Part shown: positions 1 to 5,837 of the stretch, piece after piece | Layout of the letters: each line of letters starts with the position of its first letter | Numbering within the stretch: the stretch's first letter is position 1 | Source of the DNA: Andeanibacterium sp035497315 | GTDB taxonomy: Bacteria; Pseudomonadota; Alphaproteobacteria; Sphingomonadales; Sphingomonadaceae | Assembly (NCBI GenBank): GCA_035497315.1 | Contig: DATJDU010000102.1 | Location: 1 to 5,837, forward strand | DNA: 5,837 bases | Reading direction: 5' to 3' | Position numbers and translations under genes: made by a program | Notes under the pieces: model-generated | The model's database searches: none | Told to the model about the DNA's origin: nothing | The model's input: the letters and a program-made list of their open reading frames with translations, nothing else

Positions 1-856
1 TGCTGGCCACAAGGCGGCCGTCGCGGCTGAAAATCTGGCCACGCGTGAAACCGCGTGATCCGCCGGCCCAGGGGCTGTCAGTCACATGCAGCAGCCATTC
101 GTCGGCGCGGAAGGGTTCATGGAACCAGATCGCGTGATCGAGGCTGGCCGCCTTCACTTCGCCGCGATACCAGTTCACGCCGTGCGGGCGGGTGCTGGTG
201 GAGAGCAGGTGCATGTCGCTGGCAAAGGCCAGAACGGCGCGGTGGATGCGCGGATCGTCGGGCAGCTGCGCCACGGTGCGGAACCACACATGGCTCAGCG
301 CTTCGTGCTTCTGGGGGTTCATCCAGTCGCGCGGCTCGACCGGGCGAGTATCGATCGGCCAAGGCTGCAGCAACTTGTTACGATAGGAATTGGGGATCAG
401 CTCCGCCAGTTCCCGGCGCAGCTGCATGTCGGATTTGAGGTCTTCCGGGCCGGGCACGGCCGGCATGGCCGGATACTGATGCTCGAACCCCTTTTGCGAA
501 ATCTGGAAAGAAGCCGTCAAATTCAGGATCGGCTGGCCGCGTTGGCTGGCCACCACGCGGCGGTTGGAAAAGCTGCCGCCGTCGAAATCCCGCATCACCT
601 GATAGTCGATGGGGTAATCCTCGCAGCCCCCTCGCAGGAAATAGCAATGGAGCGAGTGGCAGTGGCGATTGTCGTCCACAGTGCGTTCCGCCGCGCCCAG
701 CGCCTGTGCGATGGCCTGACCGCCGAACACGCGGCCTTCGCCGCCCTTCTTGCGGCGGCCCAGGAAACGGTCGTCTCCCCCGCGCGGCTCAAGATCCAGC
801 AGCAGCACCAGATCGGCGACGAGGGCTTCGGGTGTGGGATTGACGTTGGTTGCCAT
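1..856 (-). CDS. tesB: Acyl-CoA thioesterase II (TesB), 3' end cut off by window edge
   Basis: Hydrolyses acyl-CoA to free fatty acid and CoA in the cytoplasm; the physiological role of TesB enzymes is often unclear. I translated 285 codons from the ATG at 856 without meeting a stop before base 1. E. coli TesB has about 286 residues, so only a short tail should be missing. The double hot-dog layout is visible. The N-terminal half has VFGGQAIAQAL (43-53), HSLHCYFLRGG (67-77) and the SFSNRRVVASQRG strand (95-107). The C-terminal half has FASDMHLLSTSTRPHG (211-226), SLDHAIWFHEPFRADEWLLH (238-257) and RGFTRGQIFSRDGRLVAS (268-285). D214 fits the catalytic Asp of the E. coli Asp-Thr-Gln triad. S238 sits where E. 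coli has Thr; the Gln lies beyond the edge. The start is 35 bases after the cupin stop. No Shine-Dalgarno precedes it, but a promoter-like pair does. The family call is secure. Confidence 0.95.
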   Translation of the reverse strand, partial: MATNVNPTPEALVADLVLLLDLEPRGGDDRFLGRRKKGGEGRVFGGQAIAQALGAAERTVDDNRHCHSLHCYFLRGGCEDYPIDYQVMRDFDGGSFSNRRVVASQRGQPILNLTASFQISQKGFEHQYPAMPAVPGPEDLKSDMQLRRELAELIPNSYRNKLLQPWPIDTRPVEPRDWMNPQKHEALSHVWFRTVAQLPDDPRIHRAVLAFASDMHLLSTSTRPHGVNWYRGEVKAASLDHAIWFHEPFRADEWLLHVTDSPWAGGSRGFTRGQIFSRDGRLVAS

Positions 857-865
857 TTGCAACGG

Positions 866-895
866 TATATGGGGGGCAGGCCCGCCGCGCGTCAA
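866..895 (-). promoter_or_regulatory. Candidate tesB promoter giving a nearly leaderless mRNA
   Basis: On the minus strand, TTGACG (895-890) is followed by an 18-base spacer and CATATA (871-866). Transcription would then start around 857-860, within about four bases of the tesB ATG (856-854). The -35 box overlaps the TGA stop of the cupin gene. Support is indirect: the bases before the tesB start have no purine-rich ribosome site, which fits a leaderless message. Chance occurrence is possible, and tesB could also be reached by read-through. Confidence 0.4.
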
Positions 896-1779
896 CGCGC
901 CTTCAGCAATTTGCGATAAATTCGCCAGCCGATTGCCTTGGCAGTGTTGCGCCGGGGCCACCGGCCGGGCGGTCGGGGCTTGAGGCCGACACGGCGGAGC
1001 AGGCCGTTGAAGGCCCGCGCATCGGCTTCTTCATAGCTCCATTCCGAACGCCAGGTGATGGACAGCGAAATGGAAGGCGCGGGGCCGACCTTCACCCAAT
1101 GCGGTGCCATCACCGGCACGAACAGGGCCTCGCCCGGTTCTAGATGGAATTCCATACCTCCGGCAGCCAGTGCGTCAGCCCATTTGAGTTCGCGCGCACC
1201 GCCGGTGTGATAGGTCTCATGCACCTGATCGGGCGCATAGTCAGGATCGCCCGCCGGGAATTGCACCATGGTCTTGCTGCCCACCAGCTGCATCAGGATA
1301 TTGTGCTCGGGATCGAAGTGATAGGGCGTGACCGCATTGGGCGATGAGATGAAGATGAAGCCCTGCATCTTCATCATCCGGCCCGTTTTCGCCTCGATGG
1401 CAGGCTTCAGCTCCGCCAGCAGGGCGCCCAGCAGATCGGCATAGGCGGGGTTCTGCTCGATATTCTTGAGCACGGCCCAACTGTCGGTTTCATGGATACG
1501 GCGGATCGTTTCGCCGATCGTCAGCCCGTTGGAGCCGGGCTTGTCTTCGATCCCGATCGGCAGATCGCCGCGATTATATTCGATCGAACTTTCCGGGAGG
1601 CTCTCACCCAGCGCGGCCAGCGCATCGAGTGCCAGCAGCGGGTGTGCAGGCAGATTGTGGTGCAGCTTGTGCGGCTGTTCCGGATAGGCCTCGGCAAAGA
1701 ACCGGCGGGCCTCTTCGGGGAACACCTGTGCGGCGCCGAGCGGGGACGAACCTTGGGACTGGGGAGTATCGTGCTTCAT
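892..1779 (-). CDS. Cupin-like / JmjC-type (Cupin_8) protein, probable Fe(II)/2-oxoglutarate oxygenase
   Basis: A 295-residue soluble protein with no signal peptide or membrane segment. The C-terminal half carries the metal-site pattern of JmjC/Cupin_8 oxygenases: H154-F-D156 in TPYHFDPEHN, then H227 in VPVMAPHWVKVG. K169 in VGSKTMVQFPAGD is a candidate 2-oxoglutarate ligand. LEPGEALFVPV (213-223) is a typical cupin strand before the distal His. The N-terminal part (about 35-130) is helical-looking, with KLHHNLPAHPLL (38-49). The tail (about 265-295) is strongly basic. Known members hydroxylate protein side chains or other substrates; some are annotated as transcription factors only because of the jumonji name. 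The substrate cannot be read from the sequence. The start is well supported: GGAGAG (1790-1785) lies five bases before the ATG, which overlaps the stop of the GNAT gene as ATGA. That implies translational coupling and a shared job. Confidence 0.88.
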   Translation of the reverse strand: MKHDTPQSQGSSPLGAAQVFPEEARRFFAEAYPEQPHKLHHNLPAHPLLALDALAALGESLPESSIEYNRGDLPIGIEDKPGSNGLTIGETIRRIHETDSWAVLKNIEQNPAYADLLGALLAELKPAIEAKTGRMMKMQGFIFISSPNAVTPYHFDPEHNILMQLVGSKTMVQFPAGDPDYAPDQVHETYHTGGARELKWADALAAGGMEFHLEPGEALFVPVMAPHWVKVGPAPSISLSITWRSEWSYEEADARAFNGLLRRVGLKPRPPGRWPRRNTAKAIGWRIYRKLLKAR

Positions 1780-2948
1780 TCAAACTCTCCGGTGAATTTA
1801 CGCGTTTCGGCAAAGGCGATTGCACGGAACAGGGCACGGCGAGCGAAACCCCCGATGCCAATGTTGATCCGGCCGATGGCCCGGCGCTCGCGCCAGATAT
1901 GATCGATCATCGGGTGGTCGGCGCTGGCGCAGCTGTCGCACCAATCGATGCCTTCCCGTTCCAGCAGGGCCAGGTTTTCACGTTGCAGCAAAACCCCGGG
2001 CGAGAAGCGGGCATAACGCTCGTCAAAGGCGGTCTTGAAGGAATAGGCGCCCGGAGGGGTGAGGAAATTGGCCAGCATGGCGATAGGCTCGCCGTCGAGC
2101 GACAGGGTCAGCCGCTCCAGCCGCCCGCGCCAGGCCGCGCCGCGCATTGCCTCCGTGAAGAGGCTATTGGTCGCCTTGTCGCGTGCCAATGCATGGCCGG
2201 ATTTGCCCTTCCAGCCCGATGCTTCGAGCCAGAGGAAGGCCTCGGTCCATTCGTCCACTGCTTCGGCATCGCTGCGGCGTTCGAAACGAAGCACGCCCTG
2301 TTCGGCCAGGCGATTGTACTGGCGGCGCAGTTCCTTGCGCTTCTTGCCGCCCAGTGCCGCTTCGAAATAGGCTTCGGGCGAAAGCTCGGATTCGAGCAGG
2401 GCGCGCTCCTCGCGGTGGACCATCGCGGCGGGGCGGCGCTGTTCGGCCAGTACGGACCTGAGGGATTCGTGCATTGCACCTTCAAGAGGCAGCTGGGGCA
2501 GGTGCAGAAACAAGGCACCCGCCGCATGAGCGTCCGTCCAGGCGAGGAAAGCCCGCCAGAACACCCGCTCCATCCCATGCGCGACCAGCGGCACGCCCAG
2601 GAAGCAATTGCCGTGAATCCAGGTGCTCCATTGGGGCAACCGGTGGCGATAATAGCGGTTCTCGCGCAGCACCGGCAACAATCCCGCAAGCGCTCCGTCA
2701 GCCTCGACGCACAGCAGCTTGACCTTTCCGTGCGGGTCGAGGGCTTCCAGCGCGGGCAGGAGATACCAGCTTTCGAAGAAGGGGTTGGGGCTGGATGCCC
2801 ATTGCGCCAGCGCATCCCAGCGCAACACTGCTTCAACGCTGGCCATCTCGCGCCAATCCATCGCCTCGGCGCGGATCGAGGGTGCACGTGGGGGGAGGGC
2901 ACTTTCCTGCCCTTGCATGTCCGGCATCTGAAGTGGCGTACTCGCCAA
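1776..2948 (-). CDS. GNAT-fold acyltransferase, CelD/BcsL (Acetyltransf_6) type
   Basis: About 390 residues, the usual size for two-lobed GNAT proteins of the CelD/BcsL/FemAB-like group, which move an acyl or aminoacyl group onto an unknown acceptor. Visible landmarks are NPFFESWYLLPALEALDP (55-72) near the front, the basic helix KKRKELRRQYNRL (202-214), WLEASGWKGKSG (240-251), SLDGEPIAMLANF (283-295), the core SFKTAFDERYARFSPGVLL (303-321) and DSCASADHPMIDHIWRERR (338-356). No signal peptide or membrane helix is seen. The start is uncertain. TTG at 2948 has GAAGG nine bases upstream. The ATG codons at 2927 and 2918 lack a good ribosome site but would give a protein only 7 or 10 residues shorter. 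It is the first gene after the hppA terminator and overlaps the cupin gene by four bases. The name 'cellulose biosynthesis' often attached to this family should not be taken literally, as no cellulose genes are present here. Confidence 0.88.
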   Translation of the reverse strand: MASTPLQMPDMQGQESALPPRAPSIRAEAMDWREMASVEAVLRWDALAQWASSPNPFFESWYLLPALEALDPHGKVKLLCVEADGALAGLLPVLRENRYYRHRLPQWSTWIHGNCFLGVPLVAHGMERVFWRAFLAWTDAHAAGALFLHLPQLPLEGAMHESLRSVLAEQRRPAAMVHREERALLESELSPEAYFEAALGGKKRKELRRQYNRLAEQGVLRFERRSDAEAVDEWTEAFLWLEASGWKGKSGHALARDKATNSLFTEAMRGAAWRGRLERLTLSLDGEPIAMLANFLTPPGAYSFKTAFDERYARFSPGVLLQRENLALLEREGIDWCDSCASADHPMIDHIWRERRAIGRINIGIGGFARRALFRAIAFAETRKFTGEFE

Positions 2949-3050
2949 GCGTGTTAACCTTCGCAGGGCGGCATGGCGCGCCGCCAGCGCCGGCCCTAGC
3001 GGGGGAAACCGAAGGAAGCGTTAAGCGAGCGGGCCGGGCAGGTGCGTTCC
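2949..3050 (-). other. Leader/promoter gap before the GNAT-cupin genes
   Basis: About 100 bases between the hppA terminator and the GNAT start. They must hold the promoter if the pair is transcribed separately, but I see only weak candidates. TTAACG (3023-3018) resembles a -35 box; the following CGCTAG or TAGGGC is a poor -10. A GC hairpin (GGCGGC 2967-2972 with GCCGCC 2980-2985, seven-base loop) lies just before the ribosome site GAAGG (2961-2957). A six-codon ATG ORF (2974-2954) also sits here and is probably meaningless. No gene is present. Confidence 0.3.
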
Positions 3051-3054
3051 AACG

Positions 3055-3084
3055 AAAACCCCGCCCGGATCGCTCCGGGCGGGG
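3055..3084 (-). terminator. Intrinsic terminator of hppA
   Basis: A perfect 11-bp GC-rich stem (3059-3069 with 3074-3084, arm CCCCGCCCGGA) with a four-base loop. In the minus-strand transcript it is followed directly by UUUUCGUU. It begins 26 bases after the hppA stop. There is no T-run on the other side, so it acts in one direction only. It separates hppA from the GNAT-cupin-tesB genes. Confidence 0.88.
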
Positions 3085-3110
3085 CTGCGTTCACCCGATC
3101 GGGCCATGCG

Positions 3111-5204
3111 TCAGGCGGCGAGGGCCGCTAGCAGCAACAGGGCCACGATATTGGTGATCTTGATCATCGGGTTCACGGCCGGGCCGGCGGTATCCTTGTA
3201 GGGATCGCCCACCGTATCGCCCGTCACTGCGGCCTTGTGGGCTTCGCTGCCCTTGCCGCCGTGATGGCCGTCTTCGATGTATTTCTTGGCATTGTCCCAT
3301 GCGCCGCCGCCGGCGGTCATGGAGATCGCCACGAACAAACCGCCCACGATCACGCCCAGCAGAAGGGCACCCAGCGCGGCAAAGCCGTTCTCGCGACCGG
3401 CCACGGCTGTGATGACGAAATACACCACGATGGGCGCCAGCACCGGCAGCAGCGAAGGAACGATCATTTCCTTGATCGCAGCCTTGGTCACAAGATCCAC
3501 CGTTCGGGCATAGTTCGGCTTGGATGTGCCTGCCATGATGCCCGGATCGCTCGCGAACTGATCGCGCACGTCCTTCACCACATCGCCCGCCGCGCGGCCG
3601 ACCGCTGTCATCCCCATCGATCCGAACAGGAACGGCAGCAGCGCCCCCAGCAGCAGCCCGACGATGACATAGGGATTTTCAAGGCTGAAGTTCACCGTCA
3701 GATCGGGGAAGAACTCCTTCAGGTCGGTGGTATAGGCAGCAAACAGCACCAGGGCTGCAAGGCCGGCCGAACCGATGGCATAGCCTTTGGTAACGGCCTT
3801 GGTGGTGTTGCCCACGGCGTCGAGCAGGTCGGTCTTCTCGCGCACGCTGTCATCGAGGCCGGCCATTTCGGCAATACCGCCGGCATTGTCGGTGACCGGG
3901 CCGTAAGCGTCCAGCGCCACGACCATGCCTGCCAGCGCCAGCATGGCGGTTGCGGCATAGGCGATGCCGATGAGACCGGCGAGCTGATAGGCAATGACGA
4001 TGCCTGCCACGATCACCAGAGTGGGCAGGGCAGTCGCCTCAAGGCTGATTGCGAGACCCTGGATCACATTGGTGCCGTGGCCCGTTTCGGACGCCTTGGC
4101 GATCGAGCGGACCGGACGGAAACTGGTGCTGGTATAATATTCGGTAATCCAGATGATCAGGCCTGTAATGACGAGACCCACCAGTGAGCAGTAGAACAGC
4201 GCACGGCCGTTGAAGTCCGTCCCCGTGAGCGTGTTTTCCATACCGCCCAGTGCCGTGTTGGTGGCCCACCAGATCGCCGGAACGGCGAGGACCGCCGAGA
4301 CAAGGAAGCCCTTGTACATCGCGCCCATGACGTTGTTCGACTTGCCGAGACGGACGAAATAGGTGCCGATGATGGAGGTGACGATGCACACGCCGCCGAT
4401 CAGCAGCGGCAGCGCCATCAGGTTGGGCAACATGTCGCCCGTGCCCTTCAGCAGCAGCGCCGTGAGCACCATGGTCGCACCCACCGTGACGACATAGGTC
4501 TCGAACAAATCGGCGGCCATGCCGGCGCAATCGCCCACATTGTCGCCCACATTGTCCGCGATTACAGCCGGGTTGCGTGGATCGTCTTCCGGAATGCCGG
4601 CCTCGACCTTGCCGACCAGATCGGCACCGACGTCGGCTGCCTTGGTGAAGATGCCGCCGCCCAGACGCGCGAAGATCGAAATCAGCGATGCGCCGAAGGC
4701 GAGGGCGACAAGTCCGTCCACCACGGTGCGGTCTTCTCCGCCCACGGTGAAACCGGCGATGTCGGTGAGGTACCAGTAGAACACCGCAATCGCGAGGAGG
4801 GCGAGGCCCGCCACCAGCATCCCGGTGATCGCGCCCGCGCGGAAGGCCAGTGTCAGGCCATTCTGGAGCCCTTGCTGGGCTGCGGCCGCAGTGCGGACAT
4901 TGGCGCGTACGGAGATGTTCATCCCGATGAACCCGGCTACGCCGGAGAGGATTGCCCCAATCACAAAGCCGGTGGCCGAGATCCTTCCCAGCGTGGCCAA
5001 GATGATTGCCGCGACCACGACACCCACGACAGCGATAGTGGTATATTGGCGTTTCAGATAAGCTTGGGCGCCTTCCTGAATTGCGGCGGCGATTTCCTGC
5101 ATCTTTTCATTGCCGGCACTTGCGCCAAGCACCTGACGGCTGGTGACGAAGCCATAAACTATGGCCAGAAGTCCCAATATGATTGAAATAGTGACGAGGT
5201 TCAC
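3111..5204 (-). CDS. hppA: K+-independent H+-translocating membrane pyrophosphatase
   Basis: Integral inner-membrane pump that hydrolyses pyrophosphate and moves protons out of the cytoplasm, recovering energy from biosynthetic PPi. It has 697 residues, a full-length bacterial size, with about 16 hydrophobic segments, the first at residues 2-20. The substrate and Mg2+ motifs are all present: KAADVGADLVGKVEAGIPED (188-207), DNVGDNVGD (217-225), DAYGPVTDNAGGIAEMA (432-448) and TGDTVGDPYKDTAGPAVNPM (661-680). GNTTKAVTKG (465-474) has Lys at 469, the residue that marks K+-independent enzymes; K+-dependent ones have Ala. Known Na+ pumps are K+-dependent, so a proton pump is predicted even though databases often name the family 'sodium-translocating'. 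The GTG start at 5204 is chosen because a strong ribosome site precedes it and the protein then begins MNLVTISIILGLLAIVYGF, as relatives do. The frame stays open to 5771 and beyond, but that extension is arginine/proline-rich and unlike the family. Single-gene unit with its own promoter candidate and terminator. Confidence 0.97.
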   Translation of the reverse strand: MNLVTISIILGLLAIVYGFVTSRQVLGASAGNEKMQEIAAAIQEGAQAYLKRQYTTIAVVGVVVAAIILATLGRISATGFVIGAILSGVAGFIGMNISVRANVRTAAAAQQGLQNGLTLAFRAGAITGMLVAGLALLAIAVFYWYLTDIAGFTVGGEDRTVVDGLVALAFGASLISIFARLGGGIFTKAADVGADLVGKVEAGIPEDDPRNPAVIADNVGDNVGDCAGMAADLFETYVVTVGATMVLTALLLKGTGDMLPNLMALPLLIGGVCIVTSIIGTYFVRLGKSNNVMGAMYKGFLVSAVLAVPAIWWATNTALGGMENTLTGTDFNGRALFYCSLVGLVITGLIIWITEYYTSTSFRPVRSIAKASETGHGTNVIQGLAISLEATALPTLVIVAGIVIAYQLAGLIGIAYAATAMLALAGMVVALDAYGPVTDNAGGIAEMAGLDDSVREKTDLLDAVGNTTKAVTKGYAIGSAGLAALVLFAAYTTDLKEFFPDLTVNFSLENPYVIVGLLLGALLPFLFGSMGMTAVGRAAGDVVKDVRDQFASDPGIMAGTSKPNYARTVDLVTKAAIKEMIVPSLLPVLAPIVVYFVITAVAGRENGFAALGALLLGVIVGGLFVAISMTAGGGAWDNAKKYIEDGHHGGKGSEAHKAAVTGDTVGDPYKDTAGPAVNPMIKITNIVALLLLAALAA

Positions 5205-5208
5205 GTGA

Positions 5209-5219
5209 CCCTCTCCCCC
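5209..5219 (-). promoter_or_regulatory. Ribosome binding site that fixes the hppA GTG start
   Basis: The mRNA reads GGGGGAGAGGG and then UCAC before the GUG at 5204. The GGAG core (5216-5213) is eight bases from the start. This selects the GTG over the long upstream open frame. Part of the purine run (GAGGGG, 5221-5216) can pair with CCCCUC (5268-5263) upstream in the leader. Confidence 0.8.
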
Positions 5220-5286
5220 TCTGCAAAGAATTGCGGATCGCGCGGCTCCTTCTTTTTCTTTTGAGGGGCTCGCGCCAATGTCGATG

Positions 5287-5313
5287 GCTATAGCGGCCGT
5301 CATAGGCGCGCAA
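5287..5313 (-). promoter_or_regulatory. Candidate hppA promoter
   Basis: On the minus strand, TTGCGCG (5313-5307), a 12-base spacer and GCTATAGC (5294-5287). The second element matches seven of eight positions of the Caulobacter housekeeping -10 (GCTANAWC), and the spacing is in the 10-14 range given for that class. The first element matches only four of seven of TTGACGS. Transcription would start near 5280 and give a leader of about 75 bases containing an A-rich stretch and the ribosome site. Moderate to weak evidence. Confidence 0.4.
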
Positions 5314-5487
5314 GCCCTAAAACCCGCATTTCCCCTTATGTTGATTGGGTGAACTCGGGCGTGACGACAGGCTGTTTTCAGTAAGCGGTTTGAGGACGGG
5401 CCCTGCGGAGGAGGCGGATATTGGGGTCGCCCCGTTATGGGGGGATCGGATTGCCTGTTTTTGGCAGTGGGTCCGCCTGCTTCCCTT

Positions 5488-5507
5488 GCAGGAAAACACT
5501 TTCCTAC
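5488..5507 (-). other. Hairpin with G-U pair on the minus strand
   Basis: GCAGGAAA (5488-5495) and TTTCCTAC (5500-5507) flank a four-base loop. On the plus strand one pair is a C-A mismatch; in a minus-strand RNA it becomes G-U, giving eight continuous pairs (GUAGGAAA with UUUCCUGC). No run of U follows, so it does not look like a terminator. Confidence 0.45.
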
Positions 5508-5580
5508 AGGCTCCTGAATGCCGTTTATCCTGCGCGATGAACAGCCTGACGCCCGCTTGTGCCTCTCCCGCCTGTGTCGG

Positions 5581-5661
5581 CGCTTTTCGGAGCGCGCGTG
5601 GGCTGCACGAAAGCCCGAAATGGAAGGTGACACTCCGGGCTGGCCATGGCTCCGAAAAACG
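5581..5661 (-). ncRNA. Candidate structured RNA element (long stem enclosing alternative hairpins)
   Basis: The arms 5581-5593 (CGCTTTTCGGAGC) and 5649-5661 (GCTCCGAAAAACG) pair over 13 positions. The single C-A mismatch on the plus strand (5583/5659) becomes G-U on the minus strand. The 55-base interior holds two stems that exclude each other, because AGCCC (5612-5616) can pair with GGGCT (5600-5604) or, as AGCCCG (5612-5617), with CGGGCT (5636-5641). It lies more than 350 bases upstream of hppA and could be a small RNA, part of the 3' end of a transcript entering from the right, or a DNA repeat. I recognise no named RNA family. Confidence 0.25.
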
Positions 5662-5710
5662 GCTTGAAACCAGGCCATACAGAGGTGGTACGCCCTGCAC
5701 GAAACAGGGC
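5600..5710. repeat. Two hairpins sharing the sequence CTGCACGAAA
   Basis: CTGCACGAAA occurs at 5603-5612 and again at 5695-5704. Each copy forms the loop region of a hairpin, with different stems: GGGCT/AGCCC (5600-5604 with 5612-5616) and GCCCTG/CAGGGC (5692-5697 with 5705-5710). Both loops are seven bases long. Confidence 0.4.
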
Positions 5711-5837
5711 ATTTCCTGTCGGCAAAGGTTACACATCGCCTCGTCGGTTCGGGGCGCGAAGCATTCCCCATCAGGTCCCATCCGGACAGGTGGCGTTCCG
5801 GCCAGACGATCGCGGAGCGCAGCCATCGTTGCCAGAA

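Larger units (their letters stand above)
5314..5837. other. Stretch without a convincing gene upstream of hppA
   Basis: Open frames run through this stretch on the minus strand, but their translations are rich in Arg, Pro, Ser and Cys, have no recognisable fold and overlap one another. Base composition is less uniform than in the genes, with runs such as GTTTTTGG and blocks of G or C. The next gene to the right lies outside the window, and I cannot identify its start or end here. The notable content is the cluster of inverted repeats between 5423 and 5710. Confidence 0.6.

Noticed and set aside
86..919. 277-codon plus-strand open frame
   Set aside because: It lies opposite tesB, which has clear family motifs on the minus strand; long antisense frames are expected in GC-rich genes. 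It has no recognisable domain.
1629..2957. 442-codon plus-strand open frame
   Set aside because: It is antisense to the GNAT gene and the start of the cupin gene. It is the mirror of GC-rich codons, with no domain or ribosome site.
2950..3025. TTAA-containing sites as a CtrA-type binding site
   Set aside because: GTTAACC at 2953-2959 and TTAAG at 3021-3025 are not spaced like the TTAA-N7-TTAA full site; half-sites alone are too common.
3237..4187. 316-codon plus-strand open frame rich in His, Gln and Asp
   Set aside because: It is antisense to the conserved hppA sequence; its composition simply reflects complementary codons of a membrane protein.
5518..5667. 49-codon plus-strand ORF beginning MPFILRDEQPDARLC
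   Set aside because: No clear ribosome site, an in-frame stop directly before the ATG, and it overlaps the inverted repeats. Too short and unsupported.
5205..5771. In-frame N-terminal extension of hppA back to an ATG at 5771 (886 residues in total)
   Set aside because: The added 189 residues are low-complexity Arg/Pro/Ser sequence not seen in pyrophosphatases, while the GTG at 5204 has a strong ribosome site and gives the usual N-terminus.
5317..5826. 169-codon minus-strand open frame with a Cys-rich start (CNLCRQEMPC)
   Set aside because: No known fold, Arg/Pro/Ser-rich, in a different frame from the equally open hppA extension over the same bases, and it runs through the hairpin cluster. 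Conservation would be needed to revive it.

Overview
The window is GC-rich bacterial chromosomal DNA. Every gene I can support lies on the minus strand, so transcription runs from right to left. The K+-independent type of membrane pyrophosphatase, the TesB thioesterase and the CelD/BcsL-type GNAT protein next to a cupin-like protein suggest an alphaproteobacterium. Sphingomonadales (Sphingomonas/Novosphingobium/Erythrobacter group) is my best guess, from general resemblance only. I see no mobile element, CRISPR array, rRNA or tRNA.

Layout in transcription order. (1) About 5205-5837: some 630 bases with no convincing gene. The left end holds a likely promoter, leader and strong Shine-Dalgarno for hppA. 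Positions 5423-5710 hold several hairpins, and in two of them the only mismatch on the plus strand becomes a G-U pair in a minus-strand RNA. (2) 5204-3111: hppA, complete, 697 residues, GTG start, followed by a clear intrinsic terminator at 3055-3084. (3) About 110 bases of leader or promoter DNA. (4) 2948-1776: GNAT-fold acyltransferase of the CelD/BcsL type. (5) 1779-892: cupin-like/JmjC-type protein, overlapping the GNAT gene by 4 bases (ATGA), so probably co-translated. (6) 856-1: tesB, acyl-CoA thioesterase II, cut by the left edge just before its end.

HppA hydrolyses pyrophosphate from biosynthesis and pumps protons across the inner membrane. It is its own transcription unit. The GNAT and cupin genes form a tight pair whose substrate I cannot tell. 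TesB hydrolyses acyl-CoA. It may be read through from the pair, but a good -35/-10 pair at its front suggests its own, nearly leaderless, transcript.

This is mostly an ordinary housekeeping region. The items most worth a second look are the hairpin-rich stretch upstream of hppA, the possible leaderless tesB promoter and the uncharacterised GNAT-cupin pair.
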